Below, one piece after another: positions 26,170 to 35,414 of a stretch of DNA of 64,000 nt (position 1 is the first letter of the stretch; each line of letters opens with the position of its first letter). Origin of the DNA: Fictibacillus norfolkensis (GTDB lineage: Bacteria > Bacillota > Bacilli > Bacillales > Fictibacillaceae); assembly GCF_014836645.1 (NCBI RefSeq), contig NZ_JACSQM010000004.1, forward strand, positions 62,001 through 126,000, given 5' to 3'. Both the position numbers and the translations under genes were made by a program. Under the pieces are notes generated by a model. That model saw only the letters and a program-made list of their open reading frames with translations. It had not been told where the DNA came from and made no database searches.

Positions 26170-27447
26170 ATGAGAATCAAAAAAATCATGGATACCGACC
26201 AATACCCTAGGGATTTGTTTTTACTGTTATTTGTAGGTGGATTGTTTACGTTAAGTACGGCTCTATCTAATACATTTGTTAACATATTTCTTTGGAAACA
26301 ATCGGGAAAGATCACCGATATTGCCTGTTACAACCTGTCTATTGTCGTCATGCAGCCTATAGCGTTCTATCTGGCAGGCTGGTTTGCCAAAAAGATCGAT
26401 CGAGTTATCGTGCTTAGAATTGGGGTTCTCATCCTTGCTTTGTTTTATATCGGAGTCCTTTTGATGGGTTCGATGGCAAGTAATTACATCATTTTATTAG
26501 GAGCCATGTTAGGATTCGGGTTGGGATTTTACTGGCTCGCATTTAATGTGTTGACTCTTGAAGTTACAGAACCTGAGACTCGAGACTTTTTTAATGGATA
26601 TTTAGGTGTTTTAAATTCAATATCAGGAATGATCGGACCACTGAGTGCAGGTTATATCATTACTAGGATGGACAAACATTTGGGGTATGAAACCATATTC
26701 AGTATTTCGATGGTTTTATTTTTGATAGCCGTTGTCATCAGTTTCTTTTTAAAGAGGAGAAAAGCAGACGGTCTGTACGGTATCAGAAAAGTTTTACAAG
26801 AACGTAAGCAAGATAAAGCTTGGTTGCAACTGTTAAGAGCGCATTTCTTTCAAGGGTTTAGGGAAGGAACTTTTGTTTTTCTAATCGTGATTTGGGTGTA
26901 CACTGCTTCTCAAAGCGAATTTGCACTCGGTACGTATGGCTTCGTTCAATCTTTTGTTTCGTTTATCGGATATTATTGTGTGTCACATTACTTAAATCCA
27001 AAAAATCGTATGAGGGCGATATTTGGAGGAGGGCTGTTGCTGTTCGTATCCCCATTCATGCTGCTATTTCCTATTTCATTTACACTTCTTATTATATATG
27101 GAGTATCAGTATCGATCGCTTATCCTTTATTGTTAGTGCCTTATGTTTCATTAACTTACGATATTATTGGAAAATGCCGTGGTATACATGAAAAAAGGAT
27201 TGAGTATATCGTTGTTCGTGAGATGTATCTAAATGCTGGACGAATTGTTTCAATTGTAACGTTCATCACCGTTGTTCATTTCCTCACAGAAAAAACAGGT
27301 ATTCCAGTATTACTTCCTATTTTAGGAGCTGGACACTTTATGATTTATTTCTGTTTACGAAAAGTGTCAGTCCCTATTCATAACTCTTCAGAAACCATTG
27401 AGATTGCCGAAACTCAACAAGATGGAAACAATTCAAATAAACAATGA
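26170..27447 (+). CDS. yqgE: MFS transporter (YqgE-like)
   Basis: Major facilitator superfamily protein, 425 aa with about 12 hydrophobic helices and a central basic loop near residues 195-220 (KRRKADGLYGIRKVLQERKQ). Position before the class B PBP gene matches B. subtilis YqgE. The ATG at 26170 follows AAGGGGGCG. The C-terminal 25 residues are polar and glutamine/asparagine-rich. The substrate cannot be predicted; multidrug or metabolite export would be typical for the family. Confidence 0.82.
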   Translation: MRIKKIMDTDQYPRDLFLLLFVGGLFTLSTALSNTFVNIFLWKQSGKITDIACYNLSIVVMQPIAFYLAGWFAKKIDRVIVLRIGVLILALFYIGVLLMGSMASNYIILLGAMLGFGLGFYWLAFNVLTLEVTEPETRDFFNGYLGVLNSISGMIGPLSAGYIITRMDKHLGYETIFSISMVLFLIAVVISFFLKRRKADGLYGIRKVLQERKQDKAWLQLLRAHFFQGFREGTFVFLIVIWVYTASQSEFALGTYGFVQSFVSFIGYYCVSHYLNPKNRMRAIFGGGLLLFVSPFMLLFPISFTLLIIYGVSVSIAYPLLLVPYVSLTYDIIGKCRGIHEKRIEYIVVREMYLNAGRIVSIVTFITVVHFLTEKTGIPVLLPILGAGHFMIYFCLRKVSVPIHNSSETIEIAETQQDGNNSNKQ

Positions 27448-27454
27448 TTATCTT

Positions 27455-27484
27455 TTGACATAATTACCTTGGTAAGGATACTAT
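27455..27484 (+). promoter_or_regulatory. promoter of the PBP gene with internal palindrome
   Basis: Perfect TTGACA, 18-bp spacer, TACTAT. The spacer holds the palindrome TTACCTTGGTAA (27464-27475), placed where a repressor could block RNA polymerase. Confidence 0.65.
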
Positions 27485-27515
27485 TATTATGTAGATATAA
27501 TTACCGGTTCGTTTT

Positions 27516-27536
27516 AGACACCCTTATCGGGTGTCT
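27516..27536 (+). promoter_or_regulatory. hairpin in the PBP gene leader
   Basis: An 8-bp perfect stem AGACACCC/GGGTGTCT with a 5-nt loop, 26 bp before the start codon. It may be a weak terminator for yqgE readthrough or an mRNA-stabilising leader. Confidence 0.5.
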
Positions 27537-27562
27537 GTGCTGTTTTAAAGGGAGATAATATT

Positions 27563-29614
27563 ATGAAAACAAAAGATAAAAAGAAGAAAAATCATGTTCC
27601 GATTCGAATCAATGCCCTGTTCATATCAGTATTTTTTCTCTTTTCTGTTCTAGTTCTCCGTTTAGGCTATGTCCAAATCGTAAAAGGAGAGGAATATCAG
27701 CGCACAGCTTATTTAACAGAAAATGTAACAACGAAACTGGATGCTCCGCGTGGCAAGATGCTAGATGCTAACTATCGCGTAGTTGTTGATAATGAACCTG
27801 TTTTCTCAATTACATATACGAGAACACAAGAAGCTGATGCTGAGGAAAGACATCAGCTGGCACTGAAGTTAGCCGATCTGATCGATAAGGGAACAGATGA
27901 GCTGACTGAACGAGACAAGAAAGATTATTTTATTTTTCTAAACGAAAAGCAAGTAGAGTCAAGAATCTCTAAAGAGGAGAAGAAAGATACACCTCCAGAA
28001 GAGCTATACGATTTAATGCTAGAAAAGGTAACAGAAGAGGATATTAACTCATTTTCTGAAAAAGAACTTGAAGTGTTGGCCATAAAAAGTGAGATGGACC
28101 GAGGATATACTCTATCTCCACAACGTATAAAGATCGGAGCTACTGAAAAAGAGATTGCGATGATCAGTGAACACTTACCTGAGTTAGAAGGAGTGGACAT
28201 TAAGCCGGATGCTGAACGCTCATATCCGTTTAAGAATTCATTCCGAGATATATTTGGCCAAGTAAAGCAAATTCCTAAATCGAGAATGGATTATTATACT
28301 TCTCGAGGAAACGATCGTAATGATATGGTCGGAACGAGTTTTCTTGAAGAACAATATGAATCACTCCTCCGCGGTACGAAAACGAAGATTAAATACGTAA
28401 CCGATAAAAAAGGAAACCCAGTTGGAGATCCAGTTGAGGAAGAAGGAGCAAGAGGTAGCGATCTTGTATTAACAGTAGACATGAGTCTTCAGCAAGAAGT
28501 CGAGAAAGTCATTGAAGAAAAATTAAAAGATGCCATACGAGGTAAAAACGCATACGACAACAGTAAATTAGACAGTGCCTATGTTGTAATGATGGATCCG
28601 AATACGGGTGCGATCCTTTCAATGGCCGCAAAAGAATATGACCGAAAGACAGGAAAGTTTAAAGACATTCCCTTTGGTAACGTGTATCATTCTTATGCGA
28701 TGGGCTCGACCGTTAAAGGAGCCACTGTACTCACTGGCTTACAACAAGGTGTCGTTTCACCAAATACCGTAATAAATGATGCACCACTTACATTTGGAGA
28801 TGGACGATCTTTAAAATCACATGAAAGTATGGGACCGGTTGATGCTGTAGAAGCGTTAGAGCGCTCATCTAACGTGTACATGTGGCATATTGCCATGAAA
28901 CTTGCAGGGTACGATTATTCAAACAAACGATTTAATGAAAACAAAGTTCAAGAAGCGTTTGAAATCTTAAGGAACTCATATAGCCAGTTCGGGCTTGGTG
29001 TCCCAACTGGAATTGACCTGCCTTCTGAAGCGACCGGGTATAATACGGGAATGAGCCGTGAACTCTCCCAAGCGATGTTCTTCTCTATCGGACAGTTTGA
29101 TACGTATACACCGATGCAGATGGCTCAATATGTTTCAACCATTGCGAACGGCGGATTAAGGATGCAACCGCACCTGTTGAAAGAGGTGAGAGAGCCATCC
29201 GTTGATCCAAATAAATTAGGAAAGCTTCAATATCGTTTTGAGCCAAACGTTCTGAACAAGCTTGAGATGTCACCTAGTCACATTAAAGTTGTACAAAAAG
29301 GATTTTATGAAGTGATGAATGGTAATAACGGTACCGCGGCTTGGAAGTTTAAGAACAAAGAATATAACCCAGCAGGAAAAACAGGTACCGCTGAGATCGA
29401 TAAAGCTACAGGAATCGTTAACAAAACATTGATCGGATATGCGCCTTATGAAAATCCAGAAGTAGCATTTGCTGTTGTAGTTCCCGATATTAAGGAAGGA
29501 AATACGAATAGTGAAATTGCTGAAGGTGCTTTGGATGCTTACTTCGCTATGAAAAAAGAAGGAATACCAACAAAGTCTGATCCTATAGAAGAAAATCAAG
29601 AAGAATCACGCTAA
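27563..29614 (+). CDS. pbpA: class B penicillin-binding protein (PBP2-type transpeptidase)
   Basis: Monofunctional transpeptidase, 683 aa; B. subtilis PbpA (YqgF) at the same position is slightly longer. An N-terminal transmembrane anchor (about residues 16-36) is followed by a dimerisation domain with the long acidic insertion common in Firmicutes, then the transpeptidase domain. Catalytic motifs are S382-T-V-K385, S435-S-N437 and K606-T-G608. AAAGGGAG precedes the ATG. It is expected to crosslink peptidoglycan in the elongasome during cylindrical growth or spore outgrowth. A terminator overlaps its stop codon. Confidence 0.93.
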   Translation: MKTKDKKKKNHVPIRINALFISVFFLFSVLVLRLGYVQIVKGEEYQRTAYLTENVTTKLDAPRGKMLDANYRVVVDNEPVFSITYTRTQEADAEERHQLALKLADLIDKGTDELTERDKKDYFIFLNEKQVESRISKEEKKDTPPEELYDLMLEKVTEEDINSFSEKELEVLAIKSEMDRGYTLSPQRIKIGATEKEIAMISEHLPELEGVDIKPDAERSYPFKNSFRDIFGQVKQIPKSRMDYYTSRGNDRNDMVGTSFLEEQYESLLRGTKTKIKYVTDKKGNPVGDPVEEEGARGSDLVLTVDMSLQQEVEKVIEEKLKDAIRGKNAYDNSKLDSAYVVMMDPNTGAILSMAAKEYDRKTGKFKDIPFGNVYHSYAMGSTVKGATVLTGLQQGVVSPNTVINDAPLTFGDGRSLKSHESMGPVDAVEALERSSNVYMWHIAMKLAGYDYSNKRFNENKVQEAFEILRNSYSQFGLGVPTGIDLPSEATGYNTGMSRELSQAMFFSIGQFDTYTPMQMAQYVSTIANGGLRMQPHLLKEVREPSVDPNKLGKLQYRFEPNVLNKLEMSPSHIKVVQKGFYEVMNGNNGTAAWKFKNKEYNPAGKTGTAEIDKATGIVNKTLIGYAPYENPEVAFAVVVPDIKEGNTNSEIAEGALDAYFAMKKEGIPTKSDPIEENQEESR

Positions 29615-29635
29615 TTGGGGCGTGGTTCTTTTTTG
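29601..29635 (+). terminator. terminator of the PBP gene
   Basis: AAGAATCACGC/GCGTGGTTCTT stem (one G-U pair) overlapping the stop codon, with a T6 tail. Confidence 0.75.
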
Positions 29636-29689
29636 TATAGATTAAATCCGATTGCAAAGACTAATAACATATTCATGGATAAGTCAGTC

Positions 29690-29728
29690 TTAACAATACC
29701 TTTACAATTCATTAAAACGTAGTTCACA
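29690..29728 (+). promoter_or_regulatory. Pho box (PhoP-binding repeats) upstream of pstS
   Basis: Four direct repeats, TTAACA, TTTACA, TTAAAA and TTCACA, start at 29690, 29701, 29712 and 29723, exactly 11 bp apart. This is the arrangement known for Bacillus PhoP activation sites. The pstS start is 121 bp downstream. Confidence 0.85.
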
Positions 29729-29848
29729 TTGGAGGTTTAATGTAGAACATGTAAGAAAGAAACAAGCTTTAAAAAGGGGTCATGACCTGAGAAAAACTTC
29801 TCTAACATGATAAGACGAAATAATCATATTTTAGGGGGACCTATCAAG

Positions 29849-30808
29849 ATGAAGAAAATGAAGTCTGTGTACCTTTTAGCAGTAATGTCGCTAATCCTAG
29901 TTTTCGCAGCAGCATGTGGAAACAAGAGTGAAGAAGGAGCTGCTGGCGGCGGAGATCTTAGCGGAAAAATCAAAATTGATGGATCTTCCACAGTATTCCC
30001 AATCATGGAAGCTGTTTCTGAAGAGTTCCAAGCTGCAAATCCTGATGTGCAAGCACCAGTTGGAGTTTCTGGTTCTGGCGGCGGATTCGAAAAGTTTGTG
30101 CGTGGTGAGCTAGATCTTTCCAATGCTTCTCGTCCAATTAAAGAAGAAGAAAAAACAGCAGCATCAGAAAAAGGAATTGAATTTACAGAATTTGAACTTG
30201 CAAAAGACGGATTATCTGTAGTTGTAAGTAAAGATAATGACTTTATCGACCACCTTACAGTGGATGAACTAAAAAAGATCTACCTTGAAAAAGATGCAGC
30301 AAAAACATGGGCTGATGTACGTGAAGGATGGCCTAAAGAAAAAATTGAAGTTTTCTCTCCAGGAACTGATTCTGGTACTTACGACTATTGGAACGAAGTA
30401 ATTCTTGAAGAAGAGCCTATGCGTCGTGATGCTCAACTTTCAGAGGACGATAATGTACTCGTTCAAGGTGTATCTGGTTCTAAAGATGCGATTGGATTCT
30501 TCGGTTACGCATATTATCAAGCGAATAAAGATAAGTTAAAAGCAGTTCCGGTTGATGGAGGCAACGGCCCAATCGAGCCAACTCCTGAAACAATTGAGTC
30601 TGGAGAATATGCTCCACTTTCTCGTCCATTGTTCACTTATGTTAACAACAAATCATTAAAAGATAACGAAGCGGTTTATGAGTATGTAAAATTTGCTCTT
30701 GAGAATGCAGGAGAGCTAGCATCATCTGATACAATCGGATACGTTTCTCTTCCAAAGGAAAAATACGAAGAGCAAATGAAAAAGCTGGATGAGCTTGCAG
30801 GTAAATAA
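29849..30808 (+). CDS. pstS: phosphate-binding lipoprotein PstS
   Basis: High-affinity phosphate-binding lipoprotein, 319 aa. The signal peptide ends at lipobox Cys23 (FAAACGN). Phosphate-binding loops are visible: DGSSTVFPI (about residues 44-52), SGSGGGFEKF, and SPGTDSGTYDYW. The ATG at 29849 follows TAGGGGGACC. The 14 upstream residues in frame have no site and would spoil the signal peptide. It heads pstSCAB-phoU and is controlled by the Pho box. A strong hairpin after it probably lowers expression of the membrane genes relative to PstS. Confidence 0.94.
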   Translation: MKKMKSVYLLAVMSLILVFAAACGNKSEEGAAGGGDLSGKIKIDGSSTVFPIMEAVSEEFQAANPDVQAPVGVSGSGGGFEKFVRGELDLSNASRPIKEEEKTAASEKGIEFTEFELAKDGLSVVVSKDNDFIDHLTVDELKKIYLEKDAAKTWADVREGWPKEKIEVFSPGTDSGTYDYWNEVILEEEPMRRDAQLSEDDNVLVQGVSGSKDAIGFFGYAYYQANKDKLKAVPVDGGNGPIEPTPETIESGEYAPLSRPLFTYVNNKSLKDNEAVYEYVKFALENAGELASSDTIGYVSLPKEKYEEQMKKLDELAGK

Positions 30809-30847
30809 TTGTCCTTTATTGAAATAGAGGAATAAGAATCATAAACA

Positions 30848-30878
30848 AAGGTGAGGAGCGAGGAATCTCCTCACCTTT
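30848..30878 (+). terminator. attenuating hairpin between pstS and pstC
   Basis: AAAGGTGAGGAG/CTCCTCACCTTT, a 12-bp stem with only a short T tract. It probably allows partial readthrough and protects the pstS message from 3' decay. Confidence 0.65.
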
Positions 30879-30917
30879 CACCTGTTTAGTATTGTCGAAT
30901 TATAGGAGGTCTTGTTG

Positions 30918-31871
30918 GTGTCCAGAGATAAAACAAACCAAAAATCAATCCGCTCTATGATTCAGGAGAATAAGTCTTCAAGAAGTCAATCGGCGGTAAT
31001 GGAAAAGGTAGTTCCAAAAATCTTTTTAATCTGTGCAATCATATCTATCTTTACTACAATAGGTATTGTCTTTACATTGTTAACAGAAACTTTTACATTT
31101 TTTAACCGAATCTCAATTGTTGAGTTCTTTACTAATACTCGATGGTTTCCTTTTACATCTGACGAAAATGCAGACTTCGGGATCATTGCTCTTATAATGG
31201 GTACGCTGACAGTTACAGCGATTGCTATGGTTGTCGCTATCCCGATAGGTCTTGCTGCAGCTATATATTTAAGTGAGTACGCATCAGCAAAAACCAGAAA
31301 AATTATTAAACCTATCTTGGAAGTATTAGCGGGAATCCCTACAATTGTTTATGGATTCTTTGCTCTGACTTTCGTTACACCTTTATTGGATAAAATCATT
31401 CCAGGCGGAATTTCAATCTTTAATGCACTAAGTCCAGGGATTGTAGTAGGAATCATGATCATTCCGATGATTGCTTCATTGTCTGAAGATGCGATGAATG
31501 CTGTTCCGAACTCTATGAGAGAAGGTGCTTTGGCTCTTGGTGCAACACGTTTTGAAGTGGCAATGAAAGTGGTACTTCCGGCGGCACTTTCAGGAGTTAT
31601 TGCGTCGTTCGTACTAGGAATCTCAAGAGCGATCGGTGAAACGATGATCGTTACCATTGCAGGGGGTTCTAGACCAACAGCAGATATTAACGTAACAGAG
31701 TCGATCCAAACGATGACCGCATATATCGTTCAGGTCAGCCAAGGGGACACGGGCTATGGTACGACGATCTATTATAGTATCTATGCTGTAGGTATGACGT
31801 TGTTCGTATTTACATTAATCATGAATCTACTTGCTCAATTCATTTCCCGCAAGTTTAGGGAGGAATATTAA
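30918..31871 (+). CDS. pstC: phosphate ABC transporter permease PstC
   Basis: Integral membrane subunit of the phosphate importer, 317 aa with six to seven helices and an extended polar N-terminus. The BPD-transport EAA-like loop is EGALALGATRFEVAMKVVLPAA (about residues 205-226). Two TTG codons and a GTG lie in frame near the start. I choose GTG 30918 because AGGAGGT is 7 bp upstream of it. The stop codon shares its last base with the pstA ATG (TAATG), indicating translational coupling. Confidence 0.92.
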   Translation: MSRDKTNQKSIRSMIQENKSSRSQSAVMEKVVPKIFLICAIISIFTTIGIVFTLLTETFTFFNRISIVEFFTNTRWFPFTSDENADFGIIALIMGTLTVTAIAMVVAIPIGLAAAIYLSEYASAKTRKIIKPILEVLAGIPTIVYGFFALTFVTPLLDKIIPGGISIFNALSPGIVVGIMIIPMIASLSEDAMNAVPNSMREGALALGATRFEVAMKVVLPAALSGVIASFVLGISRAIGETMIVTIAGGSRPTADINVTESIQTMTAYIVQVSQGDTGYGTTIYYSIYAVGMTLFVFTLIMNLLAQFISRKFREEY

Positions 31872-32749
31872 TGCCATTAATCAATAAAGAATCTGTTAAA
31901 AAAAGAATGGGAACGAGATTAGCAGCAAACGGTTTTGCTAAATTCCTTTTTATCCTTGCAACTTGTTTTTCTTTACTCGTATTAGGAGTATTAATCTACA
32001 GAATCTTATCAGAAGGCTTACCATATCTAAGCTTGGATTTTATTACGAATTTTGCATCGCGAATGCCTGAACGTGCAGGTATATGGGCTGCGCTACTCGG
32101 TACTATTTGGGTAATGGCTGTTACAGCACCGGTTTCTTTTATCCTGGGTGTCGGAACCGCAATCTATCTTGAAGAATATGCGAAAAAGAACGCTTTTACA
32201 AAATTTGTTCAGATAAATATTTCAAATTTAGCAGGTGTACCATCAATTGTATTCGGATTATTAGGTCTAACGATTTTCGTTCGTCTTCTTGGCTTAGGAT
32301 CAAGTGTACTTGCAGGTGGTTTGACGATGAGCCTATTAATTCTTCCTGTAATCGTTGTTGCTTCACAAGAAGCGATCCGAACTGTGCCGAGAGAAATTCG
32401 AGAAGCTTCTTTCGGGATGGGTGCTACAAAATGGCAGACAATCAGAAGAATTGTGTTCCCTGCAGCGCTTCCTGGGATTTTGACAGGAACGATCCTAGCT
32501 TTATCCCGTGCTGTTGGTGAGACTGCACCACTATTAGTTTTAGGTGCGTTAGCGTATGTAGCGTTCGTTCCAGAAAACATATTCTCGCAGTTTACAGTGT
32601 TACCAATTCAACTGTACAACTGGACGAGCAGACCGCAAGAAGATTTCCATATGCTTGCAGCGAGTGGAATTATCATCTTGTTGATTATCTTGTTGATTAT
32701 GAATTCAATCGCAGTATTAATCCGAAATAAATTTCATAAACGCTTCTAA
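31871..32749 (+). CDS. pstA: phosphate ABC transporter permease PstA
   Basis: Second permease of the phosphate importer, 292 aa with six helices. The EAA loop is REASFGMGATKWQTIRRIVFPAALPG (about residues 176-201), which contacts PstB. It starts within the pstC stop codon and lies 22 bp before pstB. The SRAVGETAPLLVLGA helix is characteristic of PstA. Confidence 0.93.
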   Translation: MPLINKESVKKRMGTRLAANGFAKFLFILATCFSLLVLGVLIYRILSEGLPYLSLDFITNFASRMPERAGIWAALLGTIWVMAVTAPVSFILGVGTAIYLEEYAKKNAFTKFVQINISNLAGVPSIVFGLLGLTIFVRLLGLGSSVLAGGLTMSLLILPVIVVASQEAIRTVPREIREASFGMGATKWQTIRRIVFPAALPGILTGTILALSRAVGETAPLLVLGALAYVAFVPENIFSQFTVLPIQLYNWTSRPQEDFHMLAASGIIILLIILLIMNSIAVLIRNKFHKRF

Positions 32750-32771
32750 TAGAGAGTAGGAGGACGAGAAC

Positions 32772-33581
32772 ATGGATATTACAATCAATAAACAAATTGT
32801 TCCAAAGAATGAAAAAGAACAGGATTTCACACCTGTTTTTAAGATCAATAACTTAAACTTATGGTACGGACAGGATCATGCATTAAAAGATATTAAATTT
32901 GATATTCCTGAAAAGCAGGTTACTGCTATCATCGGACCATCTGGTTGCGGTAAATCAACTTTCATTAAGACGTTGAACAGAATGGTTGAAATGGTTCCAA
33001 TCGTACGTATGTCCGGGGAAATTGTTTATCGAGATAAGAATATTTTTAATGCTAAATACGGGGTAGAGGAACTTCGTACTCAAGTTGGAATGGTGTTTCA
33101 AAAACCAAATCCTTTTCCTAAATCGATCTATGAAAATGTAGCTTATGGCCCACGTATTCATGGGATTAAGAATAAAAAAGTGTTAGATGAAGTTGTAGAG
33201 AAAAGCTTAAGAGGCGCTGCGATCTGGGACGAGGTAAAAGACCGTCTTAACGAGAATGCTTATGGCTTATCAGGTGGTCAGCAACAGCGTTTATGTATTG
33301 CAAGATGCTTAGCGATCGAACCAGATGTTATTCTTATGGATGAACCTACATCTGCTCTAGACCCGATTTCAACGTTAAAAGTGGAAGAGCTCGTGCAAGA
33401 GCTTAAAAAAGACTATAGCATCGTTATTGTTACACATAACATGCAACAAGCAGCTCGTATATCAGATCGCACGGCATTCTTCCTTAATGGAGAAGTAGTA
33501 GAATATACAGATACGAGCACATTGTTCTCAAATCCATCGGATAAGCGAACAGAAGATTATATTACAGGTCGATTCGGTTAA
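32772..33581 (+). CDS. pstB: phosphate ABC transporter ATPase PstB
   Basis: ATPase of the phosphate importer, 269 aa. Walker A is GPSGCGKST (about residues 56-64), signature [10 protein letters not shown], Walker [14 protein letters not shown], and H-loop [13 protein letters not shown]. The [12 protein letters not shown] and [17 protein letters not shown] stretches are typical of PstB. AGGAGGACG precedes the ATG. There is a single pstB here, whereas B. subtilis has pstBA and pstBB. Confidence 0.95.
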   Translation: MDITINKQIVPKNEKEQDFTPVFKINNLNLWYGQDHALKDIKFDIPEKQVTAIIGPSGCGKSTFIKTLNRMVEMVPIVRMSGEIVYRDKNIFNAKYGVEELRTQVGMVFQKPNPFPKSIYENVAYGPRIHGIKNKKVLDEVVEKSLRGAAIWDEVKDRLNENAYGLSGGQQQRLCIARCLAIEPDVILMDEPTSALDPISTLKVEELVQELKKDYSIVIVTHNMQQAARISDRTAFFLNGEVVEYTDTSTLFSNPSDKRTEDYITGRFG

Positions 33582-33605
33582 TCAAAGAGATTAGGAGTGA
33601 GATAA

Positions 33606-34265
33606 ATGGTTGTTCGTGAAAATTTTCAGCTTCAGTTAGAAGAGATGAAACAAGCGATCGTACAAATTTCTAAATTGGCAGAGGAAGCGTTAGAGCTTTC
33701 AGTCGAAGCATTAAAGAACCAAGATCTCGATAAAGCTTTACAGATTATTGAAAATGATAATCGAATCAATGTCCTTGAAGATGAAATCAACGACATGGCC
33801 ATTCTATTGATCGCTAAACAAGCACCAGTAGCATCTGATCTAAGAAGAATAATTGCTGCGATCAAGATTTCATCCGATATTGAAAGAATGGCTGACTTTG
33901 CTGTGAATATCGCAAAATCAACGATTCGCATCGGCAAGCAAGAACTGATAAAACCTCTTGAAGAGCTTCCAAAGATGGCCCATCATGCGATCGCTATGCT
34001 TACAACTGCTACAAAAGCATATGTGGAAGAAGATGTTGCTCTAGCTAAACAACTTGCGGAACTTGATGATGAAGTAGATGAAACGTACGGAAAAATCATA
34101 AAAGAACTATTAGAGCTTATGACAAAAAATCCTGAACATCTATCTCAGATCAGTCAGCTTCTGTTTGTGTGCCGATATATCGAACGTACAGCCGACCACG
34201 CTACAAATATCGCAGAGAGCATTATCTTTTTAGTAAAAGGAAAAAGATACGGTTTAAACGATTAA
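33606..34265 (+). CDS. phoU: phosphate uptake regulator PhoU
   Basis: PhoU, 219 aa, two tandem three-helix bundles. Each bundle has the metal-cluster signature: SSDIERMADFAVNIAKS (about residues 95-111) and CRYIERTADHATNIAES (about 192-208). It couples PstSCAB activity to phosphate signalling and limits phosphate uptake. A TAGGAGTG site precedes the ATG, 24 bp after pstB. Last gene of the pst operon. No clear terminator follows before repeat copy C. Confidence 0.93.
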   Translation: MVVRENFQLQLEEMKQAIVQISKLAEEALELSVEALKNQDLDKALQIIENDNRINVLEDEINDMAILLIAKQAPVASDLRRIIAAIKISSDIERMADFAVNIAKSTIRIGKQELIKPLEELPKMAHHAIAMLTTATKAYVEEDVALAKQLAELDDEVDETYGKIIKELLELMTKNPEHLSQISQLLFVCRYIERTADHATNIAESIIFLVKGKRYGLND

Positions 34266-34357
34266 GATACATTCATTATTTATCTTATGAAAACTACTTG
34301 AAATAAAACGCTCTTTTCTAAAAGATTGTTGCTTTGAACTCCTTGTCACCTTTGCTA

Positions 34358-34486
34358 ATTGATTGTAGTGGAAGGTGCGAGACTCCTACGGGACAGGCGG
34401 GCAGCTGAGACACTTAAGAGTGAAACGTACGAATGTGGCTCAGCGCCTGCCCCGTAGAAAGCGAGCAGCCTGGAACGGAAATCAAC
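34358..34486 (+). repeat. interspersed structured repeat, copy C
   Basis: 129 bp, from ATTGATTGTAGTGGAAGG to GGAACGGAAATCAAC. It contains an imperfect palindrome: CTACGGGACAGGCG pairs with CGCCTGCCCCGTAG. Flanks extend the similarity to copy B (AAAGATTGTTGCTTT on the left, ACGAAAACAG on the right). It occupies most of the gap between phoU and the next gene. Confidence 0.75.
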
Positions 34487-34524
34487 ACTTCCAAAAGCAA
34501 CAAAGCTTACGAAAACAGCCAAAT

Positions 34525-34567
34525 AAAAAGAGCAAGCGCTGATAAATTCAGCGCTTGCTCTTTTTTA
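34525..34567 (-). terminator. terminator of the MltG-like operon
   Basis: A 17-bp perfect stem (AAAAGAGCAAGCGCTGA and complement) with TAAAT loop, A-run on the left giving a T tract on the minus strand. Confidence 0.85.
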
Positions 34568-34574
34568 TGTAGAA

Positions 34575-35039
34575 TTATGAACTTGTTATTTCTTTCGCGA
34601 TCTCATCAAAACTCATCTTACTGTTTACTTGATGAGATTCAGCTCTTACTGCACCTTCTAAATTGTTCGTACGCAAATATTTTAAGAACTCATCGCTATT
34701 CTTAATGATGTTTTCTTTTTGCAGAAGGTCGCATACTTCTCCAGTACTCATTCCTTGAGTGATCGTTAAAGTCATCTGATACACTTTTTCTTCCTCTTTT
34801 GGAGGCGCGGTTTTAGGTTCTTCTTTTGCAACCGGAGCCGCAGCGGTTTCAGTGTCTTTAAGTGAAGTATACTCTTCCTTTGAAATTGCTAATTCGCCTT
34901 TTTCAGAAAGATATTGAGCTACCGACTCTTCTGATAGTTCAGAAGTTTTATCAGTATCAGCCGTATAATAAAAACCAGCCAAAATTCCTGTTGAAAGGAT
35001 TATACCTGCTGAAAATCCGCGAAGGTTTTTGCTTGTCAT
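34575..35039 (-). CDS. membrane-anchored protein with MltG-like LysM subdomain
   Basis: Membrane-anchored protein, 154 aa. One N-terminal transmembrane helix (about residues 8-26), an acidic linker, a Pro/Ala/Glu/Lys-rich spacer (APVAKEEPKTAPPKEEEK), then a C-terminal region TLTITQGMSTGEVCDLLQKENIIKNSDEFLKYL. That region resembles the LysM-like subdomain of endolytic transglycosylase MltG/YceG, but the catalytic YceG domain is absent. GAGGGGT lies before the ATG. It is co-transcribed with the small gene at 35059. A wall-associated role is inferred only. Confidence 0.75.
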   Translation of the reverse strand: MTSKNLRGFSAGIILSTGILAGFYYTADTDKTSELSEESVAQYLSEKGELAISKEEYTSLKDTETAAAPVAKEEPKTAPPKEEEKVYQMTLTITQGMSTGEVCDLLQKENIIKNSDEFLKYLRTNNLEGAVRAESHQVNSKMSFDEIAKEITSS

Positions 35040-35058
35040 ACTTATTACCCCTCACAAA

Positions 35059-35250
35059 TTAGTTCTTATCGTTAATCATCATTTCGTCTTCAAGAACTTT
35101 TAGTTTCTTTTTTATTTGATAGATCTCTTTCATTAACTGAATAGTAAAGTTCTCGAGCTGTGTTTCAACTGAAGCTTCCTTGTTTTTTCTAAAGGAAAGA
35201 ATCAAAAGAATAACACCTACTAGTAACAATCCAAAAATAGCAAACTCCAT
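35059..35250 (-). CDS. small membrane protein, 63 aa
   Basis: Single-pass membrane protein: residues 3-20 (FAIFGLLLVGVILLILSF) form the helix and residues 25-63 a charged, probably coiled-coil tail (YQIKKKLKVLEDEM). The site AGGGAGG precedes the ATG, so translation is likely. It is the first gene of a two-gene unit with the MltG-like protein, 19 bp upstream of it. Not recognised; function unknown. Confidence 0.7.
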   Translation of the reverse strand: MEFAIFGLLLVGVILLILSFRKNKEASVETQLENFTIQLMKEIYQIKKKLKVLEDEMMINDKN

Positions 35251-35401
35251 AATATCCTCCCTAATTTAAAGCTATACCCTTTACTTTTATAACATAGTAT
35301 TCTGCTGTGGTATAGGTTTTTTCGCAAAAGTTTACACAAATTACTACAATTCGACTATTTTCTCAAGTAATCGGAATGTATTAGTAGTACAGACTTAAGT
35401 G

Positions 35402-35414
35402 AAAACGACGTTTT
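35402..35414. promoter_or_regulatory. perfect palindrome in the leader of the carbohydrate operon
   Basis: AAAACGACGTTTT, a 13-bp inverted repeat in the 369-bp gap (35251-35619) before the DUF4912 operon. It does not fit the CcpA cre consensus. A TTGACA lies at 35526 without a convincing -10. No gene is supported in this gap. Confidence 0.35.

Noticed and set aside
34433..34705. 90-aa open frame over repeat copy C and the MltG-like gene end
   Set aside because: Crosses a repeat, a terminator and an opposing gene.
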